DNA of 64,000 nt from Amblyomma americanum (Eukaryota > Arthropoda > Arachnida > Ixodida > Ixodidae): NCBI RefSeq assembly GCF_052857255.1, contig NC_135497.1:552110113-552174112 (forward strand). Direction: 5' to 3'. A program made the position numbers and the translations under genes. Below the pieces are notes generated by a model. The model ran no database searches and was not told the DNA's origin. It was given only the letters and a program-made list of their open reading frames with translations. Numbering within the stretch: position 1 is the stretch's first letter; every line of letters begins with the position of its first letter. Below are positions 25,195 through 38,409 of the stretch, one piece after another.

Positions 25195-25360
25195 GTCTTG
25201 CTGGGCAAGTTGGTACATCTTTGGATTACAGGCGCGACAACAGACAGACCACAAGGTAGATAAACGGGACGGAGCGCCACTCACAACTGATTTATTCAGA
25301 GGCACGACAAACATATATATACCAGCTGACACGCAAGGAATACTATCATGTTCCAATCTG

Positions 25361-25849
25361 ATATGACAGCGAACGCGTGAAAAAATCGTTCTCTGCCCTA
25401 TACAACGATATGGACGTGTCGCTGACACACATGCTTCTTTTCTTAGCAATAAAGAATGCTTCGATTAATTCCCTGGCTTTTGTGTCTTTACTTCTTGATA
25501 AAATTCGCACACCAGAAAAACATGGCTCACAAGAGCGTGACGGGCAAGACCTTATATGCTTAGGCAAATTTGGCCCTTCCTTATTTTGCTCCACATTTCT
25601 TTCATGTTCCCTGATTCGCTCATTAACGCATCGTCCAGTTTGCCCTATATAGGAGCGGCCGCACGAGAGGGGGATGTCATAGACCACACCTTCGGTGCAC
25701 TTCATGAACGATCGCCCATGTTTGGTGCCACACCCTCTCTCATCATTTCGTTCTCTTTCAATGCGAGAACAAAGGCTTCCGAGCTTTTTTGGGGCTGAGA
25801 AGACAAGCGGCACACCATGCCTGCTTTGAAAAAGGTTGCGAGCAGGCAC
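25361..25849 (-). pseudogene. PLE GIY-YIG fragment, left arm
   Basis: Reads HGVPLVFSAPKKLGSLCSRI, CTEGVVYDIPLSCGRSYIGQ, TGRCVNERIREHERN, SCPSRSCEPC, ARELIEAFFIAKK and ends SLSYQIGT. GIY is represented by VYDIPLSCGRSYIGQ. The frame is open through the arm, but the RT is missing. The N-terminal few residues come from the spacer and the opposite arm. Confidence 0.85.
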
Positions 25850-26320
25850 GGTGTGCCGCTTGTCTTCTCAGCCCCAAAAAAGCTCGGAAGCCTTTGTTCT
25901 CGCATTGAAAGAGAACGAAATGATGAGAGAGGGTGTGGCACCAAACATGGGCGATCGTTCATGAAGTGCACCGAAGGTGTGGTCTATGACATCCCCCTCT
26001 CGTGCGGCCGCTCCTATATAGGGCAAACTGGACGATGCGTTAATGAGCGAATCAGGGAACATGAAAGAAATGTGGAGCAAAATAAGGAAGGGCCAAATTT
26101 GCCTAAGCATATAAGGTCTTGCCCGTCACGCTCTTGTGAGCCATGTTTTTCTGGTGTGCGAATTTTATCAAGAAGTAAAGACACAAAAGCCAGGGAATTA
26201 ATCGAAGCATTCTTTATTGCTAAGAAAAGAAGCATGTGTGTCAGCGACACGTCCATATCGTTGTATAGGGCAGAGAACGATTTTTTCACGCGTTCGCTGT
26301 CATATCAGATTGGAACATGA
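25838..26320 (+). pseudogene. PLE GIY-YIG fragment, right arm
   Basis: The same protein sequence as the left arm, residue for residue after the spacer, on the plus strand. Catalytic-type residues Y, R and H/E of GIY-YIG are present (SYIGQTGRC and ERIREH). No RT, so not an autonomous element. Confidence 0.85.
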
Positions 26321-26457
26321 TAGTATTCCTTGCGTGTCAGCTGGTATATATATGTTTGTCGTGCCTCTGAATAAATCAGTTGTGAGTGGCGCTCCGTCCC
26401 GTTTATCTACCTTGTGGTCTGTCTGTTGTCGCGCCTGTAATCCAAAGCAGAGAGAAC

Positions 26458-26640
26458 ATATCAATTATCAGCTTTCGAAATCACGAAGTGTTGTAGAAAT
26501 GCCTTTGGAAGGCTCAAAAAGCTCGCTTCAGGTTCATGATGTAGCGCATGGAGTGGGACATTGAGACTTTGCCAGCTATTTTAGGTGCATGCCGCATACT
26601 GAATAACATATCTGTGAAATTTTCAGTGACTCAATATTGC
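26458..26640 (+). pseudogene. HARBI1-like transposase, C-terminal piece
   Basis: After the PLE palindrome the reading continues in HARBI1 order: NYQLSKSRSVVE (family FNxxLSxxRxVVE), then in a shifted frame FGRLKKLASGS, and EWDIETLPAILGACRILNNI (family ending ACCxLHNxC). At least two frame changes. Together with 24848-25194 it shows that the palindrome landed inside a pre-existing Harbinger relic. Confidence 0.72.
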
Positions 26641-26649
26641 AAAAGTGCA

Positions 26650-29270
26650 TTCAGGAAGCCGAGCTGCAGGATGCAGTGTACGAGCAGCACTCTCATACTA
26701 CAGACATGCAAGTAGCTAGTGGTAAAGAAGTACGCGCTGTACTTTTTCAATATATTAGCAAGTGGGGACAATGCTGAATAAAGCCAAACACTGGAGAATA
26801 ATAGCATGTGCTTATGATTTACTGAAGAAATCTCCAAGCAGTTGTACCAGCTTTCCTTGCGGCCTCACTTGCCTTTCCCTTGGGGCTCGTTCTTGCTTTC
26901 AGCTCTCGTACAAAGCTGCAATGAGCTGTTCCTGTTGCTTCTGCAGGGCCTCCTGTAACTTTTGTTGTTGTACCACGCGCTTCCTGTTTAAGCGTGGCTC
27001 TTTGCTGCATATACTTGCACTTGGATCCACGTTGGGAGAAGAGGTGCTCCAGTCGGCATAATGCCTTCAGGATCACCGTTTTCACAACTGCGGAAACCTT
27101 AGCTCAAATACTGCGAAGCCCATCATCGAACAGCGATGACTGGCTCCTGCCCGACTCCATATCCAATATGATCTGAAATAAAGCCATGCAATATTTTTTA
27201 TGGTAAGACTTTAAAAAATAAAGGTGCTGTATATTGACTCAGGAACAATAAAAGATGCGACTGAGTGAGAAAGTTTGACCTATGCGCTAAACTTTCTTTC
27301 AGAAGGCAAGAGCTGCATGACTTTACACACATTTGTCCTTATATGTCCAACACTGTCAGACAAAAAAATTTATATAGTGAAGAATTGTAAGATACGCTTA
27401 TGGAAATATTGAAGGCAATGGCCCACCCTTCTGATGTGTAACAAAATATTTCTTTTAACGTGTTTCCATGTAGTGCATCGATCGATTAAGACTACCATAG
27501 CAATTCAATGCGGAACGTTTTTGGTTTTTGACGATAGCAAAAACGTTATTAGCGAAAAAAATGCAAGACTGACGTCGAGTGGTCTGCGAATATATTGATT
27601 TTTATGCAGAAATCTTATATTATATAAAAAAGTGCGTTCGTAAACTTTTTCCTCCTCAAAAGTACGTTTGTGCAAAAATGTTAGGTATGACTCTCTAAGT
27701 TGTTAAACCACAGGGCATAGGTCAGGTGCCTGATTAGACTTTAGGACTTGTATGAAGCACGCGAATTTTTGCAGATTTTTTAAACAGTTTAAATATTAAT
27801 GGAGGGTAGAAACGCACTCGGAGGTGCAAATGCAAAGTAATTAGGTTTGTCTTTAGTTTACGGCACATTAGTACTGCTTGGTAAGGCAGCAGGCAAAGAA
27901 AATGCACCCAAACTGCTTCACGGTTTCGTCTGTGTACCACACACTCTCTTAGATCAGTGAACGATCGTTCAAGGGCAGGCTACCCAGAAATCAGTGTATT
28001 TCTCTGAAATACTGCCACGCTGCGGCTCCAGAACCGGCGGTGCTTTCCTTCTCCGAAAGATACTGCAAGTGAACATAAATGTAAAAATAAATGCATGCTT
28101 AATTGACGAAGTCAGTCCGCTCAACGGAATTGCGACGACATCGCTTGCACATTGTTATTTCTGCCACCGTACTGGGTGAACATTGGCAAGCCATCCGTTT
28201 TCTTTATCACGCGACTGTAAATGCAGCGCGCAGTTAGCAGAAAACTACTCAGGCCTTTTGCCAGCACCAGCCACTCATTACTATTCATTACAATTTACTC
28301 GCACCTCTCAACGATAGCGCATCCATGCGTAAAAATAGGAAGATGCTCACGTTTATTTTTGCTTCAGGTTGTGATTAACATTTGACTGCACCTGCTTTCT
28401 CGTCTTCGTAATGCCATAAGGTCGCTGCACTTGAGCAATTGCGTCGTAAACCTTCGCGCTATGTATTTCACCGAACTAGTATTCCAAACTGTCCTCCCAC
28501 TGACAAATAAGAGCTCACGTCTCCGCTTCTGTCCACGTCGTCCGTGGCTGAATGGCAGGTTTCGTTTTTCTGGCACTGCCACAACTGACTCCACTTGTTC
28601 GCTCATCACGCATGCGCCATACGGGGAAAACGTCGTTTGATGCAAAAACAAAAAGCAAAAACGCACAGCAACAAGCCAGCAAGAAGTGGTAAGCACTGAG
28701 GCGCCTGGTGTCAGCCTAATGTAGTTGTTTAAAGCAGACATTGTTATCCCTGCTCGAATACGTAATCTATGCAAAACAAACTATTATAATTGTTTGTAAA
28801 AGTGAAATGAATGAAAACATCTATTTTTTCTTAATCAGAACGAAATCTCACTTGCAACGAGAGTACTCCCTTCGCCTGTTGGAAGGAGATCGTCGAACAC
28901 CTTAAACTAGGAACTTCCCTGACCTTCGTTTCCTAAAGGACTGTCATGTGACACGGCACACATCTCCCTCGAGGTAAAGACTACCTTGGCTGAAGGGAGT
29001 TGAAAGGAGTTCATCCGTGCCTGTGTGACAGGGGTATAAAAGCTCTGCAGTGGCGTTCCCCAGTGCCACTGGAAGACCTTAGCTTCGGAGGAGTGAGAAC
29101 TGGCGTCCCACTCACCAAATGCGCATTCGGAACAATAGCAACAAAAAAAAAAGCCACATCGCATGGCCCAGAAGCCATTTTAGTGGGCGGTATTTTTTGA
29201 CAAAGGCTGCACATGAAACAAACATGCAACTTCTTAACTAACAAGGTTGGGTTTGTATTAAATTAAATAT
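26650..29270. other. unassigned interval
   Basis: AT-rich. A minus-strand frame at 26819-27085 is rich in Lys, Arg and Ala (RELKARTSPKGKASEAARKA) and could be a relic of the DNA-binding second ORF that PIF/Harbinger elements carry, but this is a guess. The frames at 28364-28774 match nothing I know. Confidence 0.35.
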
Positions 29271-29273
29271 GTA

Positions 29274-29484
29274 CAGTCGGGGACAAAATTCTCTGGACCA
29301 CGCATTCCTCAAATGAAGCCAATAATTCTGCTATTCGCCAGCGGCTTTAGACCACACTTGTGAAGATGAAAGCCAATATTTTGTTCTTTCATCTCCACAA
29401 GTGTGGTCTCCAGCCGCCAGTTAATAGCAGAGCTATGAGCTTCCTTTGAAGAACGCGTGGTTCAGAGACTTTTGTCCCCGACTG
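29274..29484. mobile_element. foldback MITE, Tc1/mariner-like, TA flanks
   Basis: Both ends read CAGTCGGGGACAAAA inward, with TA outside on each side (29272-29273 and 29485-29486). The two halves pair along almost the entire 211 bp (roughly 100-base arms, about 85 percent alike by eye). The ACCACACTTGTGRAGATGAAAG segments meet in the middle. No coding capacity. Confidence 0.88.
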
Positions 29485-29595
29485 TACCTTCGACCATCTT
29501 CCCCTCAGCCTTTCATGAAGTGTTTTTTCGTTGAGTTTTATTCTACTTTGATATTTACCTTTTGCACTCTGTATATTCTGTATTGGCCGCGCGCG

Positions 29596-29624
29596 CGTGT
29601 GTGTGAGAGAGAGAGAGAGAGAGA
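29596..29624 (+). repeat. (GT)n(GA)n microsatellite
   Basis: GCGCGCGTGTGTGTGAGAGAGAG-type run of about 28 bases. Confidence 0.9.
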
Positions 29625-29970
29625 CCGTTCTTGCAACCCCCCTGCAATTATCCTCCATGGGCGATGTAGGTGTGTGCATAACTAAAGAAATAAATAACTA
29701 AATATAGGAAAACAATCAGAGCCAGCATGCTACATCACGTACGTCTGGCTTTATCTGTCGGATACATGATCTTTCTTCGTTGATTTAAGCGAACTGAGTG
29801 CGTCTGCTTAAATTGGACTGCATTTAGTTTAACGGTGTTCCACAGAAACTGTACGATTCCAATTGGTAGAGAAGCAGGTCGCGGTTAACATACTCAAAAG
29901 TGTTGTCGATATCTAAATATATATCTAGCTCAATGAGACTTTTTTGCGGTTGTTTAAGACTGTACCTTTT

Positions 29971-30290
29971 TTAGCAAGAGAGCAGTTTGATTTGTACATG
30001 CGGGGAGCTTCGTTCGTTCCGCTGGCAAATACAGCTCTTAAAGCAAACTGACGGGCGCAATCGGCTGCGCGCCGCGGCAGCGTAGCTCATTACTCCTTGT
30101 AGAAGCGTTAGCTGTAGCGGCTGCTGTGGCTGCTGTACCGGTTGCGTTGTCCGAAGCACCTGCTGTACTACCTCTTCGGCAGTGACATCCGCGAGTGACG
30201 CTGCAAGCGTGAGGCTGCGCTGGTGACGGCAGGAGTAGGCGAAGATTTTCGCGCACAACCCGGTTTATAATCCCCGCGAGCCATTATTTT
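29971..30290 (-). other. possible gag-derived fragment and an isolated LTR start
   Basis: A minus-strand frame (VTAEEVVQQVLRTTQPVQQP, then LQGVMSYAAAAR) has the Pro/Gln character of a gag linker. Bases 30240-30288 repeat the first part of the LTR found at 34365-34413 (TGGCTCGCGGG...ATCTTCGC on the minus strand). It may be the remains of another gypsy element abutting gypsy-3. Confidence 0.35.
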
Positions 30291-30470
30291 TTGGTTCAGG
30301 AAAACGAGAGCGTTGAGGCGCCAACCGGACAGCTTTATTCCAGCCCAGCGAATGCCGGCACGAGCACGAGATGCGTGACAGCCGCCGCGAGCCTAACGCG
30401 GGCGCACAGCCGCGCAGCCAAGCCAAGCCACGCAGACGGCCTAGCCACTGCATGTGGCTACTGCTTACAT
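30291..30470 (-). repeat. gypsy-3 3' LTR (divergent)
   Basis: On the minus strand it starts TGTAAGCAGTAGCC after an AGGGGATA purine run and ends GTTTTCCTGAACC. The stretch 30298-30385 matches 34282-34370. The upstream half is unlike the 5' LTR. Confidence 0.6.
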
Positions 30471-30610
30471 ATCCCCTGACAGAAAAGCAACCTCTTGGGT
30501 TTAATGACGCAACATTAACACCCGGTGTGCCGGTGGGAGGCGTCAGCGCAGGTTGTTACTTCATCTCCTTCCAGAAGGGTTAAAAGTTGCCGTACGCCAT
30601 GTCGTCTATC

Positions 30611-31350
30611 TTAATCTCTTCGCTGCTGCTCGCGGTATTGGATTTCAAAATTCCGAACTTTAGTGGCGTCTGACAAACGGGGAACAAGCCTTCCGGGAGT
30701 CAGAGGAATCTTTGTCCGCAACCGCCTCCCCATCAATAGTTCAGAGGGGCTGTAGCCATTTTTTAATGGAGTTGACATGTAGGATAATAGGGTAGGGTAC
30801 GGGTCTTGGGTCTTCTTCATTGAAGTTTTGATGATCTTTACCGCAACCTCAGTGAGTCCGCTTCTCTGAGGGTATTGTGGGCTTGATGTGACGTGTTTGA
30901 ACCCGTATTCTTGAGCAAACTTAGCGAAGTCGGAGGACGAAAACTGCGGACCATTATCGGAGACTACCACCTCAGGAATGCTGTGCTGGACGAAAATTGA
31001 TTTGCAGTGATTGATCACTGTACTAGAAGACAGCTTCTTTAGACGAGTCAGTTCCGGATACCTGGAGTAATAATCAGTCACGATTAACCACCGGTGGGTA
31101 TTGGTGAAGAACAGGTCCATTTCAACTCTCTTCCATGGTCTTTAAGAAAACTCGGTGCTTCGAAGTGGAATGTTTCTGTTGCTGGACGTCTTGACACATT
31201 CTAGACAATGTTTTATCGTGTTTGCGATGTTTTGGCAACTGTAGGCCAGCAAACTGTGTCCTTGGCGCGAGCTGGCGTCTTCGTAATGCCGAAGTGGACT
31301 TAGTGCAGAAGACGCAGAATATCATTCCTGCATGTGAGTGGGGCAACCAC
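30611..31350 (-). pseudogene. gypsy-3 integrase
   Basis: The open segment 31120-30611 reads MDLFFTNTHRWLIVTDYYSR, VVVSDNGPQFSSSDF, YPQRSGLTEVAVKII, NGYSPSELLMGRRLRTKIP. The catalytic Asp (MDLF), Asp (SDNGPQF) and Glu (TEVAVK) are present. The zinc-binding N-terminus lies at 31350-31122 across several stops and frames (VHFGITKT... and CVKTSSNRNIPLRSTEF). Confidence 0.87.
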
Positions 31351-31605
31351 CCGGGCTGCGTAGATTAGCAGATCGTGCTCGACGGTGAGTTGGCCACTAT
31401 GCTCGTAGAAAGGTCTGATCTCAAGGGGCAAATCCCGTCTGGAAGGCCAGTTTTTCTTGCAGAGTTCTCAGAGATACAAACACAAGCGATCTGATTTTTG
31501 GGACTCTTTCAGCCACTCAAGGCAGTGCTGCTTGAACGGAAGAGTTGTCCTCACACAGCTGACGAAAGCTTCGATGTCGCCCTCTAGCTCGGTGTCACCG
31601 GTCTG

Positions 31606-33812
31606 TTAAAGTGGCGCTCTGGAAAGCGTGTCAGCGGCGAGGAGGTCTTTCCCAAGGACGTACGCCACCTCGCACTGGTACCGCTTAATCCTCATTTTGA
31701 GCCTGTGCAGTCGAGGTGTAAGGTCATCAAGACTCTTCGACATAAAGATTGGTACCAGCGGCTTGTGGTCGGTCTCGAGTGAGAAAAACTGGCCGACGAG
31801 ATAGTCGCTGAACTTTCCGCAAGCCCAAACCAAGGCAAGAGCCTCTTTATCTATTTGCGCATAGCGTTTCTCTGTGTCAGATAGAAGCCGGGAGGCATAA
31901 GCGATGACCGAAAACTTACAACTGGCCTGTTTCTGTCTAATAACCGCCCCCAATCCATAGGAAGAAGCGTCTGCACTGACTTCTGTATCCTTTGCAGTGT
32001 CGTACACCCCTAGCACTGGGCGAGACGAAAGCAGTCGCTTCCACTTGTGAAACGATTGCTGCTGAGGAATGTCCCAAACAAATTCCTGCCTTTTTGACAG
32101 CAAGCAAGTGAGCGGTTGGAGCACGTCATGAAGGTTGGGGACAAAGCGAACAAGATAGGTTGCCATCCCAAGCACCCTTTGTAGCTCGCTTCTGTTGGTC
32201 GGGCTTTTCATCTTTAAGATGGCGTCAACCTTTTGGCGGTCCGGTTTGATTCCTTGCTGGTCAAGCTTTTGACCCAGGAATGTGAGCTGGTCGACGTGAA
32301 ACAGGCACTTGTTTTCGTTTAACGTGACACCTGCCTTAGTCGTTGAAGAACGGTGCGGAGTGTCTCGTTGTGCTCTGTTTCGTCTGAGCCCCAGAAAAGG
32401 ACGTCGTTCATATGACACACAACTCTCTTGACACCTTTCAGAATTTTTGACATCTTCTTCTGGAAGCTCTCGGGAGCGGACGCGATGCCAAATGGAAGCC
32501 TGTTGAAGGAAAAACTCCCGAATGGCGTGATGAAAGTAGTCAGCTTCTTGCTGCCTTCACTGAGTGGTATCTGCCAGAACCCTGAATTGGCATCCAGCTT
32601 TGAAAACACCTTGGCTCCATGGAGCAGCCCGAGTGTATGCTCAACAGAGTGAATCAGATGCCACTCACGTAGAACGTGACTGTTGAGCTCGGTGAAGCCG
32701 ACGCAAATTCTAATATCACCGTTTGGTTTTTGGACTACAACCATTGGTGCACACCATTCAGTCGGCTCATCAACAGGTGAAATGACGGCAATATTTTCCA
32801 CTCGCTTCAATTCAAGCCTTGTTTTCGTGTAGAGCGGAATTGGTATGCGGCGAGAGGTGCTGAAAGCAAATGGTTTCGTCCCTTCGCGCAGGTGAATGTG
32901 GTGTTCTCTTAGTAGCTTGCCGAGGCCTTGAAACAACGAAGGAAATTCGTCACTTGGGCTCATCTTCTTTGCGACGGCGCCGACGAAGGTTAGCACCTGC
33001 AAGTCTCTGATGGCGGGCTTGCCGATCAAGGGAGTGTGGACAGCTTCCAGAACGTAGACGTGTTGGAGCGTTTCATGTCCACTGCAGGCGAGTTGAAGAC
33101 GCGCTACGCCCTTGGCTGCGAGAGGTCTCCCAGCAGGACCGTAGACCTGCCCAGGAGCTACAGACAACGGAGGCTGATGTCGGAGCATGCTGGAATTCGT
33201 AGGTGGGAGGACAGATTCGTCGGCACCTGTGTCGATCTTGAATTTGACAGGTTGGCCTTGCACGAGGATGGTTGTCTCCCATGTCCACGTATCGAAGAAC
33301 GACACGGTTCCGATAAATCCACCTTTGCTGTCAGGTTCTGATTCTTCAACACTGTCAACCCGCCGTGGCATGCAGACAGACGCGTAGTGGCCCTTTTTGT
33401 GGCTGCCCCTGCATACCTGCGTCCGCGCTCGGCACAGTGAACGCGGGTGTCGTTCTTTCCCACACAAATGACACGATGATGGAACGCTGTCAGCTGGACG
33501 CGGATATGGCCTTGATTCAAAGTGCTCTCGGCCGTCGTTGACGTGAGCAGCGGTCTTGGGGTGCCTGACTTTCTGTTTGCCTGATGCAACTTTGTTGACT
33601 GTCTGCGTTTCGGGGTGAAGCTCCGCTTGCTGCTGACGAAAGCTTTCGACCTGCCTGCGACTCTCAAGGGCCTTCTGAAGAGTAAGATCAGAGTCTATTT
33701 GCAGCTTCGCTGATAATTTCTGGTCCTGAATGCCGACGACCAGTCTGTCTCGAACCAGTTCCTCTCGGAGGGTGCCGTACTCACAATGGTTGGAAAGCGT
33801 GTGAAGCGCCAT
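31606..33812 (-). pseudogene. gypsy-3 Gag C-terminus, protease, RT and RNase H
   Basis: 33812-32319: Cys-rich knuckles (CHLCGKERHPRSLC, CRGSHKKGHYASVC), protease KIDTGADESVLP, RT blocks CAPMVVVQKPNGDIRICVGF, AKVFSKLDANSGFWQIPL, FNRLPFGIASAPESFQ, and motif C read as CHMNDVLFWG. 32418-31606 continues with RNase H (SADASSYGLGAVIRQKQ, ETDHKPLVPIF, DLLAADTLSRAPL). A frame change joins the two in the overlap 32319-32418. The second catalytic Asp region of the RT (YMDD in the family) reads MND here, so RT activity is lost apart from the frame errors. Confidence 0.9.
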
Positions 33813-33814
33813 TA

Positions 33815-34148
33815 CGAATTATTCCACAGATTCGCCGTCGTTTTGGACCCTCGTGATGAAGCGTTCCCGTTCAAAAATGACGTTGCGCCGCGTTGTGAAG
33901 TAGCTGTCGAACTGCTATAGGACGACTTCCAAGTTCTGAGCGTTCTCACCGGAGAGTTTGAAGGTTCCAAAGACGTCCCCGGCCTGGTCGCCCATCAAGT
34001 AAGGGAGAGTGTCGACTTGGTGAGACCCTAATTTGTCGCAGAGACCGGAAGCCGTGTAGAAACGCTCGAACCGCTTCCTCCATTTCGGCCAGTCAGCAGG
34101 AGTCGTGAAGCAGAAGGCCTCGGGCAGTTGAATGACGAAGGACGCCAT
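33815..34148 (-). pseudogene. gypsy-3 Gag N-terminus
   Basis: Starts ATG at 34148: MASFVIQLPEAFCFTTPADW, PKWRKRFERFYTASGL, QVDTLPYLMGDQAGDVF. A stop near 33915 ends the open part. Reading continues into 33812 with a frame gap. Confidence 0.8.
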
Positions 34149-34254
34149 GTACTGCCCGTGTAGTCCAGGCCGTAGACGCTGCTGTGACGTGTGCCACCGT
34201 TGATGCCTATCCGAGTGAGAGGACGCAGCCCCGGCAGGGCTTACTTAGGGAATT

Positions 34255-34272
34255 GCGTTTCCTCTAACACCA
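34255..34272 (-). promoter_or_regulatory. primer-binding site of gypsy-3
   Basis: Minus strand TGGTGTTAGAGGAAACGC directly after the LTR end CCCAACA. TGG pairs with a tRNA CCA end. Confidence 0.7.
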
Positions 34273-34413
34273 TGTTGGGTTGAGGAAAACGAGAGCGTTG
34301 AGACACCAACCGGACAGCTTTATTCCAGCCCAGCGAATGCCGGCACGAGCACGAGACGCGTGCCAGCCGCGAAGATTTTCGCGCACAACCTGGTTTATAA
34401 ACCCCCGCGAGCC
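34273..34413 (-). repeat. gypsy-3 5' LTR
   Basis: 141 bp, minus strand TGGCTCGCGG...CCCAACA with a TTTATAAACC box near the start and AATAAA (about 34325). Confidence 0.75.
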
Positions 34414-34817
34414 ATGACGTTCAGATGTATTGCGGCCACTCATCATATCTGTAGGTCATATTGGTTAGCACGGTTGTCCAGTCCATCGGTTTGGCCTAAA
34501 TGCTGAACTCAGCAGCAGTCTTCGACGGATTCTGTACAAGAACGCGGAAAAATACTTTCTTCATGACTCGCATTAAAACTTGAGCATTTTCTCCTCGCCC
34601 GTGTCGGACTCGGCTCCCTGAAAAGGAACGTTTCTACAACGCACAGCGTTCCAGATTTTTGACAATATCGCGCGAGCGTCGACTGCCCGGTGCAGCTGCG
34701 CCAAGTCGAAGGAGAGAGGAAATCGGGGCAGGGAACGAGCACGCTCACTGATCATGACAATGGAGCGAACGTCGTCTGCTCGTCTGTTCTGCTTCGTACG
34801 AAAGAATCCCCGCGAAA

Positions 34818-35115
34818 CCCGCCGCGGTGGCTCTGTGGTTAGAGCGCTCGGCTACTGATCTGGAGTTCCCGGGAATGAACCCGGCCACGGCGGCCCCGTT
34901 TAGATGAAGGCAAAACACAAAATGCGCCCGGGTGTCCTATGTCAGTGCAGTTTAAAATCCCCAGGTGGTGGAAATTATTCCGGTGCCCTCTACTACGGCA
35001 CTTATTTCTTCTTTTCTTCTTTCAATTCCTCATTTATCCCTTAACTTACGGCGTGGTTCGGGTGTTCACCGAGATATGCGAAACAGTTACTCTGCCATTT
35101 TTCTTTCCTCAGAAA
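34818..35115 (+). mobile_element. tRNA-derived SINE (Ruka-like)
   Basis: The head CCGCCGCGGTGGCTCTGTGG has a pol III A box (TGGCTCTGTGGTTAG, 34828-34842) and a decayed B box (GGGAATGAACCC, 34871-34882; consensus GGTTCGAACCC). The body continues with the tick SINE core (AAAATCCCCAGGTGGTGGAA; CCTCTACTACGGCAC) and ends near TTTCTTTCCTCAGAAAAACC. Known SINE family of ticks. It is not a tRNA gene: the B box is mutated and a long body follows. Confidence 0.85.
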
Positions 35116-38250
<3,135 letters not shown>

Positions 38251-38254
38251 GTAG

Positions 38255-38400
38255 TACTGTTCGAAAATGACAAGGAAAAGAGACAGGAACGAAAGCGACA
38301 CAACGAACGCTGACTTCCAACTGTTCATTGATGAATGCAAGCATATGCTATATAAGCGCGGAACCCAGGCGCGCAACCACCTTTGTCAATTTGCACATGT
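38255..38400 (-). mobile_element. PLE 3' terminal fragment
   Basis: Reverse complement reads ATCAATGAACAGTTGGAAGT then CAGCG..GTGTCGCTTTCG..CTTGTC, like the tails of the PLEs at 43250 (AATAAACCCTCAGTTGTTAG) and 63015. Short and coding-free. Confidence 0.55.
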
Positions 38401-38409
38401 GCTCATATT

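Larger units (their letters stand above)
25195..26447. mobile_element. palindromic pair of 5'-truncated Penelope-like elements
   Basis: Two 607-bp arms (25219-25825 and 25841-26447) are reverse complements with one mismatch noticed (25817 region), separated by 15 bp. Each arm carries the end of the linker, GIY-YIG and the 3' UTR, with AATAAA near the outer end (at about 26369 on the right). The left side has 24 extra bases (25195-25218) beyond the arm. The whole is flanked by a 13-bp duplication, so it inserted as one event. The arms are 5'-truncated and point outward. Confidence 0.92.
30291..34413 (-). mobile_element. gypsy-3, decayed LTR retrotransposon
   Basis: Minus strand: 5' LTR 34413-34273, primer-binding site next to it, gag (34148-33400), protease and RT (33250-32319), RNase H (to 31606), integrase (31350-30611), 3' LTR about 30470-30291. 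It is of the K02A2.6-like gypsy type, judged from the Gag opening (FxxxxPADWPKWRKRFERF) and the pol motifs. Many frameshifts. The two LTRs share about 90 bp but differ in the rest. Confidence 0.9.

Noticed and set aside
24848..25366. 172-aa ORF as one protein
   Set aside because: Its last 57 codons are from the PLE palindrome; only the first part is transposase-like.
25182..26457. Assembly inversion artefact
   Set aside because: Cannot be excluded without reads, but the 13-bp duplication, the unequal left tail and the continuity of the HARBI1 relic argue for a real insertion.
34818..34890. tRNA gene
   Set aside because: The tRNA-like head has a mutated B box, no clean cloverleaf end, and continues into a SINE body known from ticks.
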